Assembly: GCA_035610365.1 (NCBI GenBank)
Contig: CM069432.1
Span: 21,948,354 to 22,012,353 of the forward strand
Direction of reading: 5' to 3'
DNA length: 64,000 nt
Source of the DNA: Aquatica leii
Lineage: Eukaryota; Arthropoda; Insecta; Coleoptera; Lampyridae
Shown: piece by piece, positions 22,909 to 33,960 of the stretch
How the letters are laid out: each line of letters begins with the position of its first letter
How positions within the stretch are numbered: the stretch's first letter is position 1
The notes under the pieces: model-generated
Told to the model about the DNA's origin: nothing
What the model saw: the letters and a program-made list of their open reading frames with translations, nothing else
Database searches by the model: none
Translations under genes and position numbers: made by a program

Positions 22909-23268
22909 ACATGCAACTTTTCAGAAATTGGTTAAATAAAGTTAAATTAGATAAAGTTTAAACAAAAGGATTTTATTATCATAGACATGAATACAAATAA
23001 TACAATTATTTCACTTTAACTTTTTGCTACTAAGATTATTACAGCATTTCATTAATTGTAATAGAATTATTACTATCATTGTCATCGTTATTATATATTT
23101 TTGTAATTAATGGCTTATGGTAACTGAAATATGAAATTGAATCTACAAAAATTAGTTAATTGATTTACAAAAATTTGTATTCATGTCTATGATAATAAAA
23201 TCCTTTTGTTTAAAATTTATCTAATTTAACTTTATTTAACCAATTTCTGAAAAGTTGCATGTAGATCA
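22909..23268. mobile_element. Foldback/MITE-like element with about 90-bp terminal inverted repeats
   Basis: The left arm from ACATGCAACTTTTCAGAAAT (about 22911) through GACATGAATACAAAT (about 23000) is mirrored at 23176-23268. The inner part of the arm also matches, in inverse orientation, the tandem units at 22311-22780. The tandem array and the foldback therefore derive from one repeat family. No ORF is present. It is a non-autonomous element or rearranged satellite. Confidence 0.75.
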
Positions 23269-23784
23269 TTTTGCGAAAAATAAGGCCATAAAGAAGTTTC
23301 ACTTCTTACATGTGTACACTAGTACACGCCCTAATTTTTTTATTTAAAAAATGTATTCAAAATTAGAACTTTCCCGGAAATTACCCGTTTGCTATTTATT
23401 ATGTTTATTACTTTAATGTAAAGGTTATCTATACAGATTCTTACTGTTGCAATGAATTATGTATACCTTTAACGAAAACGGTATAGGTATCTGTCCGTGA
23501 CGTACAGCATTACCATAAATTAATTTTTGGATCTCGACATAAGTTGCTCCACAGTTTCTGTCTGAATTCTTTTCAATATATTTTTCTAACTAGGTTATTT
23601 TTTAACAGCATACATCGTGAAATGAAATTGTTGTTTTCAGAACAACTAGTGGTAAAAGTGACGTTTTAAATATAACTTATTTTTAAACAAATTGTTACTT
23701 TGGTTTCATTTCGGTCGTCCATTTTTCTTTCGAAAAAAAACAAATTTAACCTAAGTAACGATAATTTGTTTTACCGCATCTTTT

Positions 23785-24048
23785 TCAAAAATTTTTAGAA
23801 ATCTTGTTAACTACTTCAATTATACCTGGTAGTGTGACTAATTGTCTTGGAACTTGTGGTTTCAGCAAATTACGTTGAGTTAGAAATAAGCAGACATTTG
23901 CACAAAGTAGGATATAATAAAGATAATACAAAATAATGGTTTTATAGAACTTCAACAATCTCCCGTACGCCAAAAAAATTACTCTCGCTCACTTCACTTA
24001 CATCCACCTACTACTAATTTAATACCAAATATAAAAACATGGCTGACA
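23785..24048 (-). repeat. Family B 3' LTR (left end unresolved)
   Basis: The minus strand from 24048 reads TGTCAGCCATGTTTTTATAT, aligned to TGGCACCCATGTTTTATAAT at 43287 in the sister element. The two copies continue in parallel through TTTTGGCGTACG(A/G)GAGATT and GTGCAAATGT(T/C)TGCTTA. The LTR extends left of 23785, but I could not fix its end. Confidence 0.65.
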
Positions 24049-24072
24049 CTCTTCCGCGCCCAGAACTCAAAC

Positions 24073-25530
24073 TTACGAATACAATACAAAAGACTTATAA
24101 CACTTATAATTATAAAATAAAAAGTTTATAACACTCGGCCAATTCTGAAATTTCAAATCTCCCGTATTGAAGTCTGTAATTTTATAAACAAAATTGTCGA
24201 ATTTTGCAGGTTTCCACTTGACTCTGGTTGGCCTTGGAGTTTGTTCGTCGGTTGTAGTACCCGCTACCATCGATGTTTCCTCTCTCTTGTTCATTAACTC
24301 AGCCTCTCATGCGTCCCTTAAACTTGCACGATGCAGGTCAACACCCTCGCGTAATCATCTTCATTGTCAAATTCGTGCGCATTTCTATAAAGATTTAACT
24401 TACTGACGTGTATTGTAGTCGTCGAATTTCTGTTTCCATTTTCCGCAATTATGTTTATTCTATAGACCTCACCGGGTAATAACAAACGGCCCTTATACTT
24501 TCCCTGCGTTTTGCCCGATTCCCGGTAGAAATTGGCAGTAAAACTTTTGTGCTGGTAATGTCTTCTGTGATAATACGCTTTGTATTTGATTTGTTCTTTC
24601 CCGATTTTGTTTCAAATCGTGTTTTGTATTTCTGATGCATCCTCCTGCTGATTATTTTCTTCTGAAATTCTTCTTAGTATTTCACTCTGGAAGTGCGGTG
24701 TGTACCCAAACACAACTTCAAACGGCGACCTTCACATGGTTTTGTTTATTACGTTGTTTGCGTTTCTTTGCACTTGGTCTATGAACGATCCCAAATTGTT
24801 TCACTCAGCATTTTTGTCAGGATAGTTACTGTTATTGTCCTGTTCAATAACTCCATTCGCCATTGCGTGTCTCAAACTGTTCAAAATATGTCATGTCCCG
24901 TTCCGTACACAAAATTGTTTAAACACTTCCGCTGTAACGCGATTCTCCGCTCGGTTACAATTTTGTCCGATAACCCAAAATCGTTTATGAATTTTTCCAA
25001 ACACTTTATTGCAATACTAGCTTTTGTGTTCGCCACCGTATACAATTTTACAAACCTTGATAAACCGTTGATTGTCACCAATAGGTACATATTTTCCCTC
25101 GAACTTCGTAGAAAAGGACTTTAATGATCCATGCGTATACTCGAGAACACTTTCTTCGGTGTTGAAAACGGATGCAACAAACTCGGTTGCTTTCCACATG
25201 GTGATTTTCATCAATAAAAACTCTAAACACGCTCCGATGTGAGCCTTTACGTACTGAAACTTTATTATCTTCCGCATAGAATTCGGTATCACAAACAGCT
25301 TCCTAGTCAAGCCGTTCGCATCCATTTCGCAAGCTAATTGTCCGTTTAATAATTTATAATGATTTACCTTTTTGCGTTCCTACCTGCTTTAACTTATATT
25401 GTTCTTCTGCGTGCTGAATTAATAGGAATCTTTTTTTTCTGGTATGATTGCGTACACTTTCAATCGCTGTTCGTATATCCTCCATTGTATCTGCGGGCTC
25501 TATGATCGGTGCTCGACTCGTCTACATGCC
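24073..25530 (-). pseudogene. Family B integrase remnant
   Basis: From right to left: a linker ending YKLKQVGTQK, then a degenerate zinc-finger region (LLNGQLACEMDANGLTRKLF), then the core (MYLLVTINGLSRFVKLYTVA and FGLSDKIVTER), where the second catalytic Asp of the usual VTDRG is Glu. A C-terminal tail with KREETSMVAGTTTDEQTP ends near 24250, followed by a few codons. Several frameshifts separate these pieces. It is inactive. The family assignment comes from the sister copy at 42270-43268 and from general gypsy integrase layout. Confidence 0.7.
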
Positions 25531-25536
25531 GTAGTC

Positions 25537-26806
25537 TGTTAGATGCAAAAGTTGAAACAATGACACTTGCCTGAAATAAAGTAACATAAACGGTGTTAGC
25601 TGGAGCTCAGTGAAGACGGGGTGGCTTATATTCAAAATTTCGTGATTGTTTTGGAAAACTTGACAAGCTTTATACGTCGGTTACATTACGTCTTTTAATT
25701 TAGTGCATAAGAATAATACTTAAAATTAACACACATGAACACCATAAATAGTTTGATTCATCGAAATATTCAATATCTATCAATAAATTCTCATAACTTA
25801 TTTCAAAGCTTTTCAATCACTGAACTCACGAATTAAAACTTAATCGGTAATCTATAAATACCTTGATTGTTCGAAGACGAGCTTCTGGTTAGCTTAGGCC
25901 AGCTGACGTCTTCCGGAACCTCGATAGGGTACCACAACCAATTGAACCATTTACCGTCGGAAGATTTTTAATTATCCACACTCAAAGCGAAAATTGGGAT
26001 TGCCAAACACACCGTACACGCAAACTTACGATACATACTAATACAAAACCAATAAACAGTGAATTCAATAAGCCGTAATTGCTTTACGAAATAAGAAAGT
26101 TTTTCCACTTGAACGATTCACTGTACCATTGTTGAAGCCATCCGGGGTACTACTACATCTAAAAGGGGTGACTTTAACTTCTGACAACTACATCCCGATA
26201 ATGAAGTCATTTCGTACGACTATCAGCCAACTAACTCTTATCACCAAAATTGCCTATATATATAACCTTATTCGATTACCATTTCCACGAAGGCTGTGTT
26301 CGAAACTCCATGAAAGAAAACAGTCTCATTAAGAAGTGCAACGAGGATGTAAACATATCAAATAACGTCACAAACGTAGTATGGGCCACAGTGTTTATTT
26401 CTGCGTAAAAATGTCAAATTGACAAAATATTATATTACAAGACGGTCATAAAATTTAAACTGCCTAATAAATCAAGATAATGCCTTAATTTTCCACGCCT
26501 TTGATTGAACTTACAAAGAAACCAAGTACGACTGTACTAAGGATGCACTTAAAACAAAGAACTTTTAAACAAACTTGAAATAAAAAAACGGCTAAATTAT
26601 CTTTAATTACCATTATATCTCGGAAGGGAAACATAAATTACCACTGGAATTTTGATCGAACAAAGAAATTGTCAAATCACAGAATACAAATGATTCACGG
26701 CGCAACAAAATACAAAACGTTATCAACAACTTTGAATTATGAAGTTGAAATCAAAATCGTAAAATAACTCATTAAAATCAATCCAAAGTCCCAACCAACG
26801 GTTACA
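25537..26806. mobile_element. Solo LTR (1270 bp) inside family B element
   Basis: Flanked by AGTC at 25533-25536 and 26807-26810, a 4-bp target duplication. The plus strand starts TGTTAGATG and ends GGTTACA, giving the TG...CA ends of an LTR in either orientation. It separates the RNase H segment (right, ending at about 26811) from the RNase H-integrase linker (left, from about 25532), which explains why the host element is interrupted there. No coding capacity was found. Confidence 0.75.
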
Positions 26807-26810
26807 AGTC

Positions 26811-27960
26811 GTTTCCCCTTTCTGAATTTTATTTCGTAATTGAATTTTTGTAAAAGATGGCTCCAACGTGCTATTTGTGGATGTTTAGGTAAATTAGCGT
26901 CTGACAATCAATCACCACCGTAAAGTAGATTGGTAACACGATAGCCATCAACTCTAACCTGCTACTGTGATAATTTGCTTCCACGTCTTTAGTTTTCTGA
27001 TTAACTGCGTACACTAAGTGCATGGCACCGTCTGAGCCCTCTTATAGCATCATTCCTGCCAAACCCAACAAACTCGCGTCAAAGGGTAACTTTGTTTTTG
27101 CTTTTGGGTTATATAATTTAACCACTGGGTACGAAATTAATTTCTCCTTCAACGTGTGGAAAGCTTCGTCGTGACGTTCCGTCGAATTGTACTTCACGTC
27201 CTTTTGTGTTAAATCGCTCAAAGGTCGTGTAATGGTTTCGTGCCCCTGTACAAATCTTTTGAAGAAACTGGTAAGCCCCAGAAATCTTTTCAGAGCGTGT
27301 CCATTTACCGGTCGGGGAAATCTTTTAATAACACCCGTTTTCTCATTTCCGGGAGTGATTTCAACGGCGGTATTCCTAAACCCCAGAAAATTTTTGAAAT
27401 TTTAAAGTAAGCCGCGCGTCACCGATCGCGGTAAAAACTTGTTTTAATCGTGCGAGCATGTCTTCTCAATCACGTGCTGGAACCAAAACGTCATCTTTAA
27501 ATACATAAGCCGTGCAAAATTTGAGGGATTATTTGTGAACCCGAAACACATTTTCGTAAACTCCCTTGAGTCGTCCGGTGTTACAAAGGCTGTTTTTGGT
27601 CTCGTGCCCGTCCTTAAGGGTATCTGAAAGAACGCGTGCGCGCGAAATCCAATGTGAATAATTTGCACTCCGTCCAATGCTCAAACTGCTCGTCAATGTT
27701 TGGTAGAGGAAAATGATCCCTTAAGGTCTGATTATTTAATTTCCGGTAGTCCACCATTACTCTTCGTTCGCCTAATTTCTTCTTAACTAGCAACACAGGC
27801 GACGCATACGGCGACGTCGTGTCCGTAGCGCTGCCGCACTTTTTCTACTCCGATACTGTGTCCATCACCGTTGACCTGTTTTCCAAGGTCATCGATTACA
27901 TCCATTTCCATAAGGTTCGTACACCTTAATTCGTAAACTGCAAAATTCAATCGAAATTCA
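26811..27960 (-). pseudogene. Family B reverse transcriptase and RNase H remnant
   Basis: Pieces in several frames: RT fingers (VKKKLGERRVMVDYRKLN, PFPLPNIDEQFEH-like), then KTAFVTPDDSREFTKMCFGFTN, then a YLDD box broken by a small insertion at about 27490-27505 (YLK...DD). RNase H follows at about 26811-27120 (SRLELMAIV...; TLIYLNIHK). The order is normal for Ty3/gypsy pol. Multiple frameshifts make it non-functional. Confidence 0.75.
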
Positions 27961-27984
27961 TTTACACGTTCTAAAGTTAAGTGA

Positions 27985-28640
27985 CCGTGCAAGAAACATT
28001 CATTTTTTATATTCAGACCACAAACACTCGAGGATTGACTTTGCGATTTGTTGATCGTCATGGCAAATGCAGGACGAATCGTAAATTAAATTTGTTTAAA
28101 CTCGAAAGGCATATCGATTGGGATCATTGGAATTTTTGGAATCAAAACTTTTCTGGAGTATCGTGACGTGAATCACATTGTCCATGATGGAATGACTTTA
28201 AATATTTAGTTGGATAATTAATTGCTTCGTTTGTTACACAGTTGATATATTTGAAGAAATGCAGTAGACCAACGATTTGATTTTGAATTGTGAAGTTTAA
28301 GTGATCCACACCTTTGTTCTTTACCGCAACAATTGCTCGGTCACTCAACCAATTGTTATTTTTGTAGTTAGCAATGGTGCTGGGGAACACTTTGTTAACA
28401 CCAAATTGCAAAAATTTGACGAAAACAAAATCAATCCGTTCGATTCGTTAACAAGTCATAGTTAACGGTCATTACCGATAGTCAACAATTGCTTGGAGAA
28501 ATCTTCAACAGATAGATCGTTCAGCAAAGCACTTCGCATTTTTGTCGTCAGCTGAAGTTTGTTTAAATAGCGCCACAGAGTCAATGATTTGAGGCAAGCG
28601 TTGATTTATCAACTGTCAAACACAACACCATCTAATGGTA
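27985..28640 (-). pseudogene. Helitron Pif1-type helicase C-terminal remnant
   Basis: Reading leftward: NACLKSLTLWRYLNKLQLTT at about 28560-28620, then VFPSTIANYKNNNWLSDRAI at 28330-28395, then NYPTKYLKS, a gap, MIPIDMPFEFKQ, and finally PAFAMTINKSQSQSSSVCGL at about 28000-28065. These are the ordered motifs of the RepHel helicase C-terminus, including the late helicase box (AMTINKSQGQ in the family; here Q is followed by S instead of G). Frameshifts and stops break it. The Rep (HUH) domain and the element ends are not seen. The left edge joins gypsy family B sequence. Confidence 0.8.
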
Positions 28641-28972
28641 TTACCGGAACCAGCGTACAATGCCATGTTAATTTTTGTTTCTGTCAAGTATCAGAGGTTA
28701 ATGTTTATGTAATTTTCTATTTTTTTCCTTTTCCGCTGCGCGGCCGAGACAAATCGCAATCAGTCAATCCGTTCTCGAGATACCATCAAAAAAAGCAGTT
28801 CTATACAAAGTGTATTAAATTTTTTTTTCCTGAATTTAAATAGTGTAATAGCTATTGGGGACAGAAACAAATCCAACAAATCAAAGATCATAAAAATCGG
28901 TCCAGCTGTTCTTGAGTTATAAAGAGTGTAACTAACCCGACTTTGTTTTATATAATATATAGGATTATTAAG
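28641..28972. other. Noncoding between Helitron remnant and LINE copy 2
   Basis: No gene. The stretch AAAATCGGTCCAGCTGTTCT followed by a GAGTTATA box (about 28892-28922) is phrased like a dispersed insect transposon repeat, but no second copy is in this window. Confidence 0.4.
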
Positions 28973-29867
28973 CAAACCGGAAGTTACGCATCACCTGGAA
29001 TGGTACGGAAATAGAACACCACCAGAACCCAGTGTACCTCGGAGTCGTCCTCGACCGGACCCTGACTTATAGGGCCCACGTGGAAAAGACGAAGGGGAAA
29101 GTCAGCGCTCGGAACAATATCCTCAGAAAACTGGCCAACACCAAGTGGGGCGCCAACCCGACCACCCTGCGCTCTACTGCACTCGCACTCTGCTACTCCA
29201 CAGCAGAATTTGCGTGCCCAGTTTGGGAGCGGTCATCTCATGCCAAAAAACTCGACCCGGTGCTCAACGAGAGCTGTCGATACATCACGGGATGCCTGAA
29301 ACCGACACCCATCAACAGCCTCTACCTATTAGCCGGTATTGCTCCACCAGACATAAGAAGAAATGTAGCGAGTAGGCGGGAAAAACTGAGGCAACTAGAG
29401 GACCCCAGACATCCATTGTACGGCCATACCAACGTCGACAAACGCCTAAAATCCCGAAAAAGCTTCATACCCGAGAAACCCCTGGACTCAACAGCTAAAG
29501 CAGCGAGGTTGGATTCATGGCGCGAACACGTTAAAAACACCGACGCAATCGACGGTACCAGCCTAGAAGTGGGAAAATACCTACCCGCTGGCGGTGATCT
29601 GGACTGGACTACGTGGAAAAGCCTAAACCGCCTACGCACTAGAACTGGCAGATCCAAAATCAACATGACCAAGTGGGGGTACTCTAGCGACAGCGATTTA
29701 TGCGACTGCGGGGAAAGACAGACCATGGAACATCTTCCGATCTGCCGACTCCTCGACGAAAAATGCACCATGGAGGACCTCACCGCAGCCACCGACAGGG
29801 CCATAGCCTGTGCTCGCCACTGGAAGGACATATGAAACTTTTGGTTTAAGGACTCGAGAAGAAGAAG
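28973..29867 (+). mobile_element. 5'-truncated LINE, copy 2
   Basis: Starts inside ORF2 and ends with the same CTCGAGAAGAAGAAG tail as copy 1. A 6-bp direct repeat ATTAAG flanks it (28967-28972 and 29868-29873), fitting target-primed reverse transcription. Over the shared stretch it differs from copy 1 at only a few dozen bases or fewer, so both insertions come from a recently active family. It bridges the site where copy 1 carries the solo LTR. Confidence 0.85.
28975..29835 (+). pseudogene. LINE ORF2 C-terminal part, copy 2
   Basis: The frame is open from the truncation point to the TGA at 29833-29835, ending ARHWKDI. It has the same connection region as copy 1 (NPVYLGVVLDRTLTY, CYSTAEFACPVWERSSH) and the Cys/His box CDCGERQTMEHLPIC. 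RT catalytic motifs are absent because of truncation, so it is a dead-on-arrival copy despite the long open frame. Confidence 0.85.
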
Positions 29868-30118
29868 ATTAAGTATTTACATAACACAACTTAAAAAATT
29901 GAACGACATAAAATGTATGAGGAAACTTCTAATGTGAGTTCTGTCTGTCACATTTCTTGTTCTACTTTAATCACAGGATGCATAATTTTTTTCCATTTAT
30001 CTGCAGACATTGGCTACTGCTTTAAGAAATAATTTTTTTACATTTTTTATTTTAACGGTTGTTTTTTTTTTTCTAGCAACTTTCTCTTTCATTTGTGCTT
30101 ATAATAATTAAATCGGAT

Positions 30119-32684
30119 TTAACTCACAGTGATATGGCGGCAATCGTAGCACAACTCGTTTACTGCTTTTGCCACTCCTTCCATCACATATTTTTGTTTT
30201 TGTGCTGAAAGCTCTGTTGTATCCATGTGTTCTTCAAATGCAATCGATTTACTTGTCATCAAATATTGTATATTAGCTTTTTTAGTTGCACAAGTTAGAT
30301 TTTTTTTTGTTATGATATTAAGCATTATGTAGCACTGTCGCAGCGCTGACTCGAACCAGTCTTCGAATATTTTTGAATTTATTTCTTTATGGCAATAAAC
30401 AGCTTTTTTGATTCAAGAACAAACAATCCAATGTCTTTCAATAATGTTTGTAACGTAGTTACTTTAAAGTTTGGTAAATTTTCATCTTCGTTAATACCAG
30501 TCATTAATTTCTGTACTGTTGGTGGTTCGGTACGTAGAAAAAACGAATGCAGAATAGTTCATATGTAACAATATCTAATATTGGCAATGACCTACGGTAC
30601 ACTTTTAAAGAATGCAGTACGTGATTTGTGTTATATTTAGTTAGCACGTTGTACACAGTAAATACAGAAACATTAATGTGTATAAGTAAAATCGATATAA
30701 ATTTTCACATGTAAGTATATAAAAAACGCAAAAAAGATAAATGATTACTATGTAAATGGCTACAGAGACGGAAACGTTGAAAGCCGATTTTATCCCGCGT
30801 AATTGAAATAAGTTTTGAATTTACATACTAATATTTATACATAGTAAATTTATACTATGACATGGCTCTGCTACCGTATTTCACTCATGTTGATCATATC
30901 ATTTGTTAATATAAAGCTATAGGACTGTCAATGCATTTGTAGAAGTACAGTAGAGTGTTCTCCTCTTGCTGAAGAACTCCAAAATGGCGAAACGGCCGTC
31001 CAGTGGTTCATTCTGATAGCATTTTCACATTTGCATTGACAACGTTACCTTACAATGTTTATACGTTGTGATTTTGGCCCGCGGTTTATTTAAAACTTAT
31101 TTGAATTACTCGAGATAAAAACAGCTTCCATCTCTATACCCATTTACATACTAATATTCATACGTAGGAAATTTATACTATGAGATGGCTCTGCCATCGT
31201 ATTTCACTCATAAATGGTTACCTGTTGTTGTAGCTGTAAATTTACAATGATGTGTTTTCGAACTACTTGGTTGACTTTGTTTGCAAGTTTTATAGATATT
31301 TAGAATAGTTTCTTTATCAGATACTGATAAAGTTAAATCTATTTGTTGCTCTGTTGAGTCCAAGAAAACGCTACAAAACTTCTACATGTCTTCATCAATA
31401 GTATTTGTGGCGTACATAGCATATACCCATTTACACAAAACACTTTCTTACGTACTTCGACCGCGAGATACTCCTCCTTCTGTTTTCATAGATATCATGA
31501 GACTTTGTTTAATTACCATATCAGTATATATGCAGGTATAAGTGGTCAGATTTTGCATATAAGAAGTGATCACTGGCGTGAAAATATGGCAGCATTTTGC
31601 GCACTGCATTAAGATGTTCTTTGTAAAGCTTAAGTCTTTCAGCGCGAACAAAGTCAAGTGCTATTGAAATGCACCCATAGCTGTGCTGTTGGACATCGAG
31701 CTTTTAATTCATTCAGTTGTTTAAAAATGTTGAAAGAAAAAGGATTGAGTTACCTGTACACCCTTCTAAGTTTTCGTAGGAAACATCTCGAGAGGTGATT
31801 TGCTCTATTAACTCATCCAACATACCATCTTTAATATTCATATGTTCAAAAATTATCATTGATAATGTAAGTCGTATTAATGTATGGCCTCTGACGCTTT
31901 TTGAATAAGCATGACCATTCAGCATCTTTTCAACAGAATTCGTTGCATATATTTTGCCAAAAGCTTCTTTGAATCCAATTCCGTTTATTATGTATTCTAT
32001 GTTTCCAAGAAAGGACATGAGCATATGAAATCCTGCTAATCTCACAACTACTTTACATAATTCTGAGTTAGCATCTGACCCAGCTATCATTTCACGTGCT
32101 TTAGAGTAGAGAGGTTGAAAAGTAATTACTCACGTTTTCTGTCCATATGATTTGGCAATACTGAGAGCGCAATGTAAAGTTGTGTAAATTGTGTCGACGT
32201 TACTGGCAGGATGATCAATAAAAGGAAGGAACCTGAGATGTTGAAACATTCTTGTTATTTTTAGTGAACTGCTCAATATCCTTCCACTTTTTATATAACC
32301 ACAAAAAATCAATTCCGTTAAAGTTTTTTCTGCAAATACCAAGCTAGATAAAATATACAATAGTCTTTTAGATTCATATTTTCAGTAAAAAAATACAGAA
32401 AGACTTAATAGTAGCTGCGAGAAAAAAAAACGTTTTCGTACGGCAGCCATTATTGCATGACTTATTGAGGTACATTTTGTTTTTAAATGGTCTACCTTTC
32501 TTTTTCTGTTTTTTATAATGACTTCTTCTAAGAGATACAATAATGTTTTAGGAGTTTCTTGATTAACATCAACCAACATTTTAATGGGAGGTGGATAAGA
32601 CTTGGTTTTGACTATGCATGGTCGACTTTGAAAAAACACTGCGCGCTCTCTGCCCTCTATCTCAAAAACGATGCAACGTATCAA
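30119..32684 (-). pseudogene. Broken member of an uncharacterised multicopy protein family
   Basis: Minus-strand pieces in order: 32382-32684 (KCTSISHAIMAAVRKR, SQLLLSLSVF), 32130-32360 (LPFIDHPASNVDTIYTTLHC), 31713-32090 (VVRLAGFHMLMSFLGNIEYI, HAYSKSVRGHTLIRLTLSMI), 31448-31657 (TDMVIKQSLMISMKTEGGVS), and perhaps 30119-30325. The layout resembles large uncharacterised proteins that occur in many copies in cnidarian, mollusc and arthropod genomes and are probably transposon-borne. I recall the sequence pattern (a VRLGGFH core, a later GG(L/V)TRGR box), not a function. Frameshifts and a repeat insertion at 30753-31213 break it. No enzymatic motif can be named. Confidence 0.5.
30753..31213. repeat. 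Compound inverted and direct repeat block
   Basis: GTAAATGGCTACAGAGACGG...TTTTATCCCGCGTAATTGAAATAAG (30753-30815) is mirrored at 31082-31145. A direct repeat of about 70 bp (CATACTAATAT...TATTTCACTCA) occurs at about 30824-30893 and 31146-31213. This looks like a MITE-type insertion plus a local duplication. It lies inside the broken minus-strand gene. Confidence 0.65.
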
Positions 32685-32689
32685 AAAAA

Positions 32690-33000
32690 AATTTAAACAA
32701 AAGTTGTGGAGAGCTTAATCTTCCAGATAACATAAAACCCACAGAAAACGAGATATTTGCAAAAAATGCGCAAAAAAATTGATTTTGTGACCTTTGATCC
32801 TAGATATCTGCAGTCGGGCGCACCCAAGCATAAGTAGGTTTTGAGACAAGTTTTAGAATGTCAAAGTAAAAGTTTATACAAGTTTATAGGTGTATAACCT
32901 AAATTCCGAGATACTAATCTATTTTGACTAATATGACTGGACTATATAATATTGTTGACGTTTAATCGATTTGCCTTATGTGACCGTGTCTTTAATTAAT
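32690..33000. other. Noncoding, nothing recognised
   Basis: AT-rich; short motifs resemble dispersed repeats but no second copy is visible. Confidence 0.35.
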
Positions 33001-33260
33001 TGTGCCTGGTATGTACTGAATTTACTTTGTTATTGATCAGAAAAAATATGTACAACCAATTCGTTACGATTTTCGTTGATAGTTGTTTGCTTTTTTCCTA
33101 ATTTCTTTGACAGTGGGTTCGTATTTACCTTTGGTGTATCCAAACTAAGGATTCTACCAGTGCGCAAGAAGTAGCGCTTATTTTTTATTTATTTATTTTT
33201 TTAAGTATTATATCATTCACAACCACGCCCTCTCACCAACAAATGATCATAGTGTTTTGT
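33000..33260 (+). repeat. Family B LTR fragment
   Basis: Aligns in order with 43610-43830 inside the family B 3' LTR: ACAGTGGGTTCGTATTTACC against GCAGTGGGTTTGTATGTACA, then TTTGGTGT(A/C)TCC, AAGGATT(C/T)TACC/AC, and AACCACGC/AACTACGC. It is a diverged isolated piece. Confidence 0.6.
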
Positions 33261-33700
33261 TACTTTTATAAATAAATTGACTGTTCTTTAGCAAAAAAGT
33301 TGAGCTAGTTAGAGCTCTGTACAATATACAGTATTTAGTTTTTTTTTGTAAGAATGATTCTTGACGGTACAAAAGTACCAATAGCAATGTTACAACACAA
33401 CATGTCGTTATCAACATTTTGATTGCTTCGTTGTCTGTTAACGTGATGGTAACTTGATATTTTCTTATCTATTTGTCTAAAAGATCCTTTGCATTTAATA
33501 AGATTTTTAGCTGCCCATATTTGTTTTCCAGAAATTTTTTTTTTGTTTTTGGTTTAGGTTAATTTTGCATAAAAATATTTTAGTGTTGAAAACACTTATA
33601 GGGAGTTTGATTCGAAGGCTTGTGTAACGAAACGATGAAACGTTTAGATGAAACAAATCTGGAACTTGCGGTGGTGCCCAATTTCACTTAATTAAAACGG

Positions 33701-33960
33701 TACAATATAGATGAAAATTGCACATAAACATATTTATAGAACACAAAATTTACTGCAAAAAAGTCCGCGGGAGGGTATAATTATATCTAATAGTTTAAGA
33801 ATTACAGAATTTTAATGTAATGTAAGACATTATCGTGTAACTTTGCACACTTGTATCTTCTAAACTATAGAAGGTATTTGTACCCTTCCGCGAACTTTTT
33901 TATAGTAAATTTTGTCCTCTATAAAAATGTATATGTGCAACTTTCCTCTATCTTGCAACA
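33701..33960. mobile_element. Foldback element, about 100-bp inverted arms
   Basis: The left arm 33701-33799 and right arm 33857-33960 are reverse complements at about 80-85% identity. Landmarks are GAAAATTGCACATAAACAT / rc of ATGTATATGTGCAACTTTC, ACAAAATTTACTGCAAAAAAG / rc of CTTTTTTATAGTAAATTTTGT, and GTCCGCGGGAGGGTA / rc of TACCCTTCCGCGAAC. The loop is about 57 nt. It is typical of a palindromic MITE. Ends and target duplication are not defined. Confidence 0.75.

Larger units (their letters stand above)
23785..27980 (-). mobile_element. Decayed Ty3/gypsy element (family B), minus strand
   Basis: Reading leftward, pieces of RT, RNase H and integrase are followed by a 3' LTR starting at 24048. 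A sister copy on the plus strand at 37.0-44.2 kb shares the integrase C-terminus (TSMVAGTTTDEQTP) and LTR start. Gag is absent: the right edge is a join to a Helitron fragment at about 27980. A 1.27-kb solo LTR splits RNase H from integrase. Confidence 0.8.

Noticed and set aside
32382..32684. Separate gene call for this frame
   Set aside because: It is the upstream part of the same broken minus-strand family member, not an independent gene.
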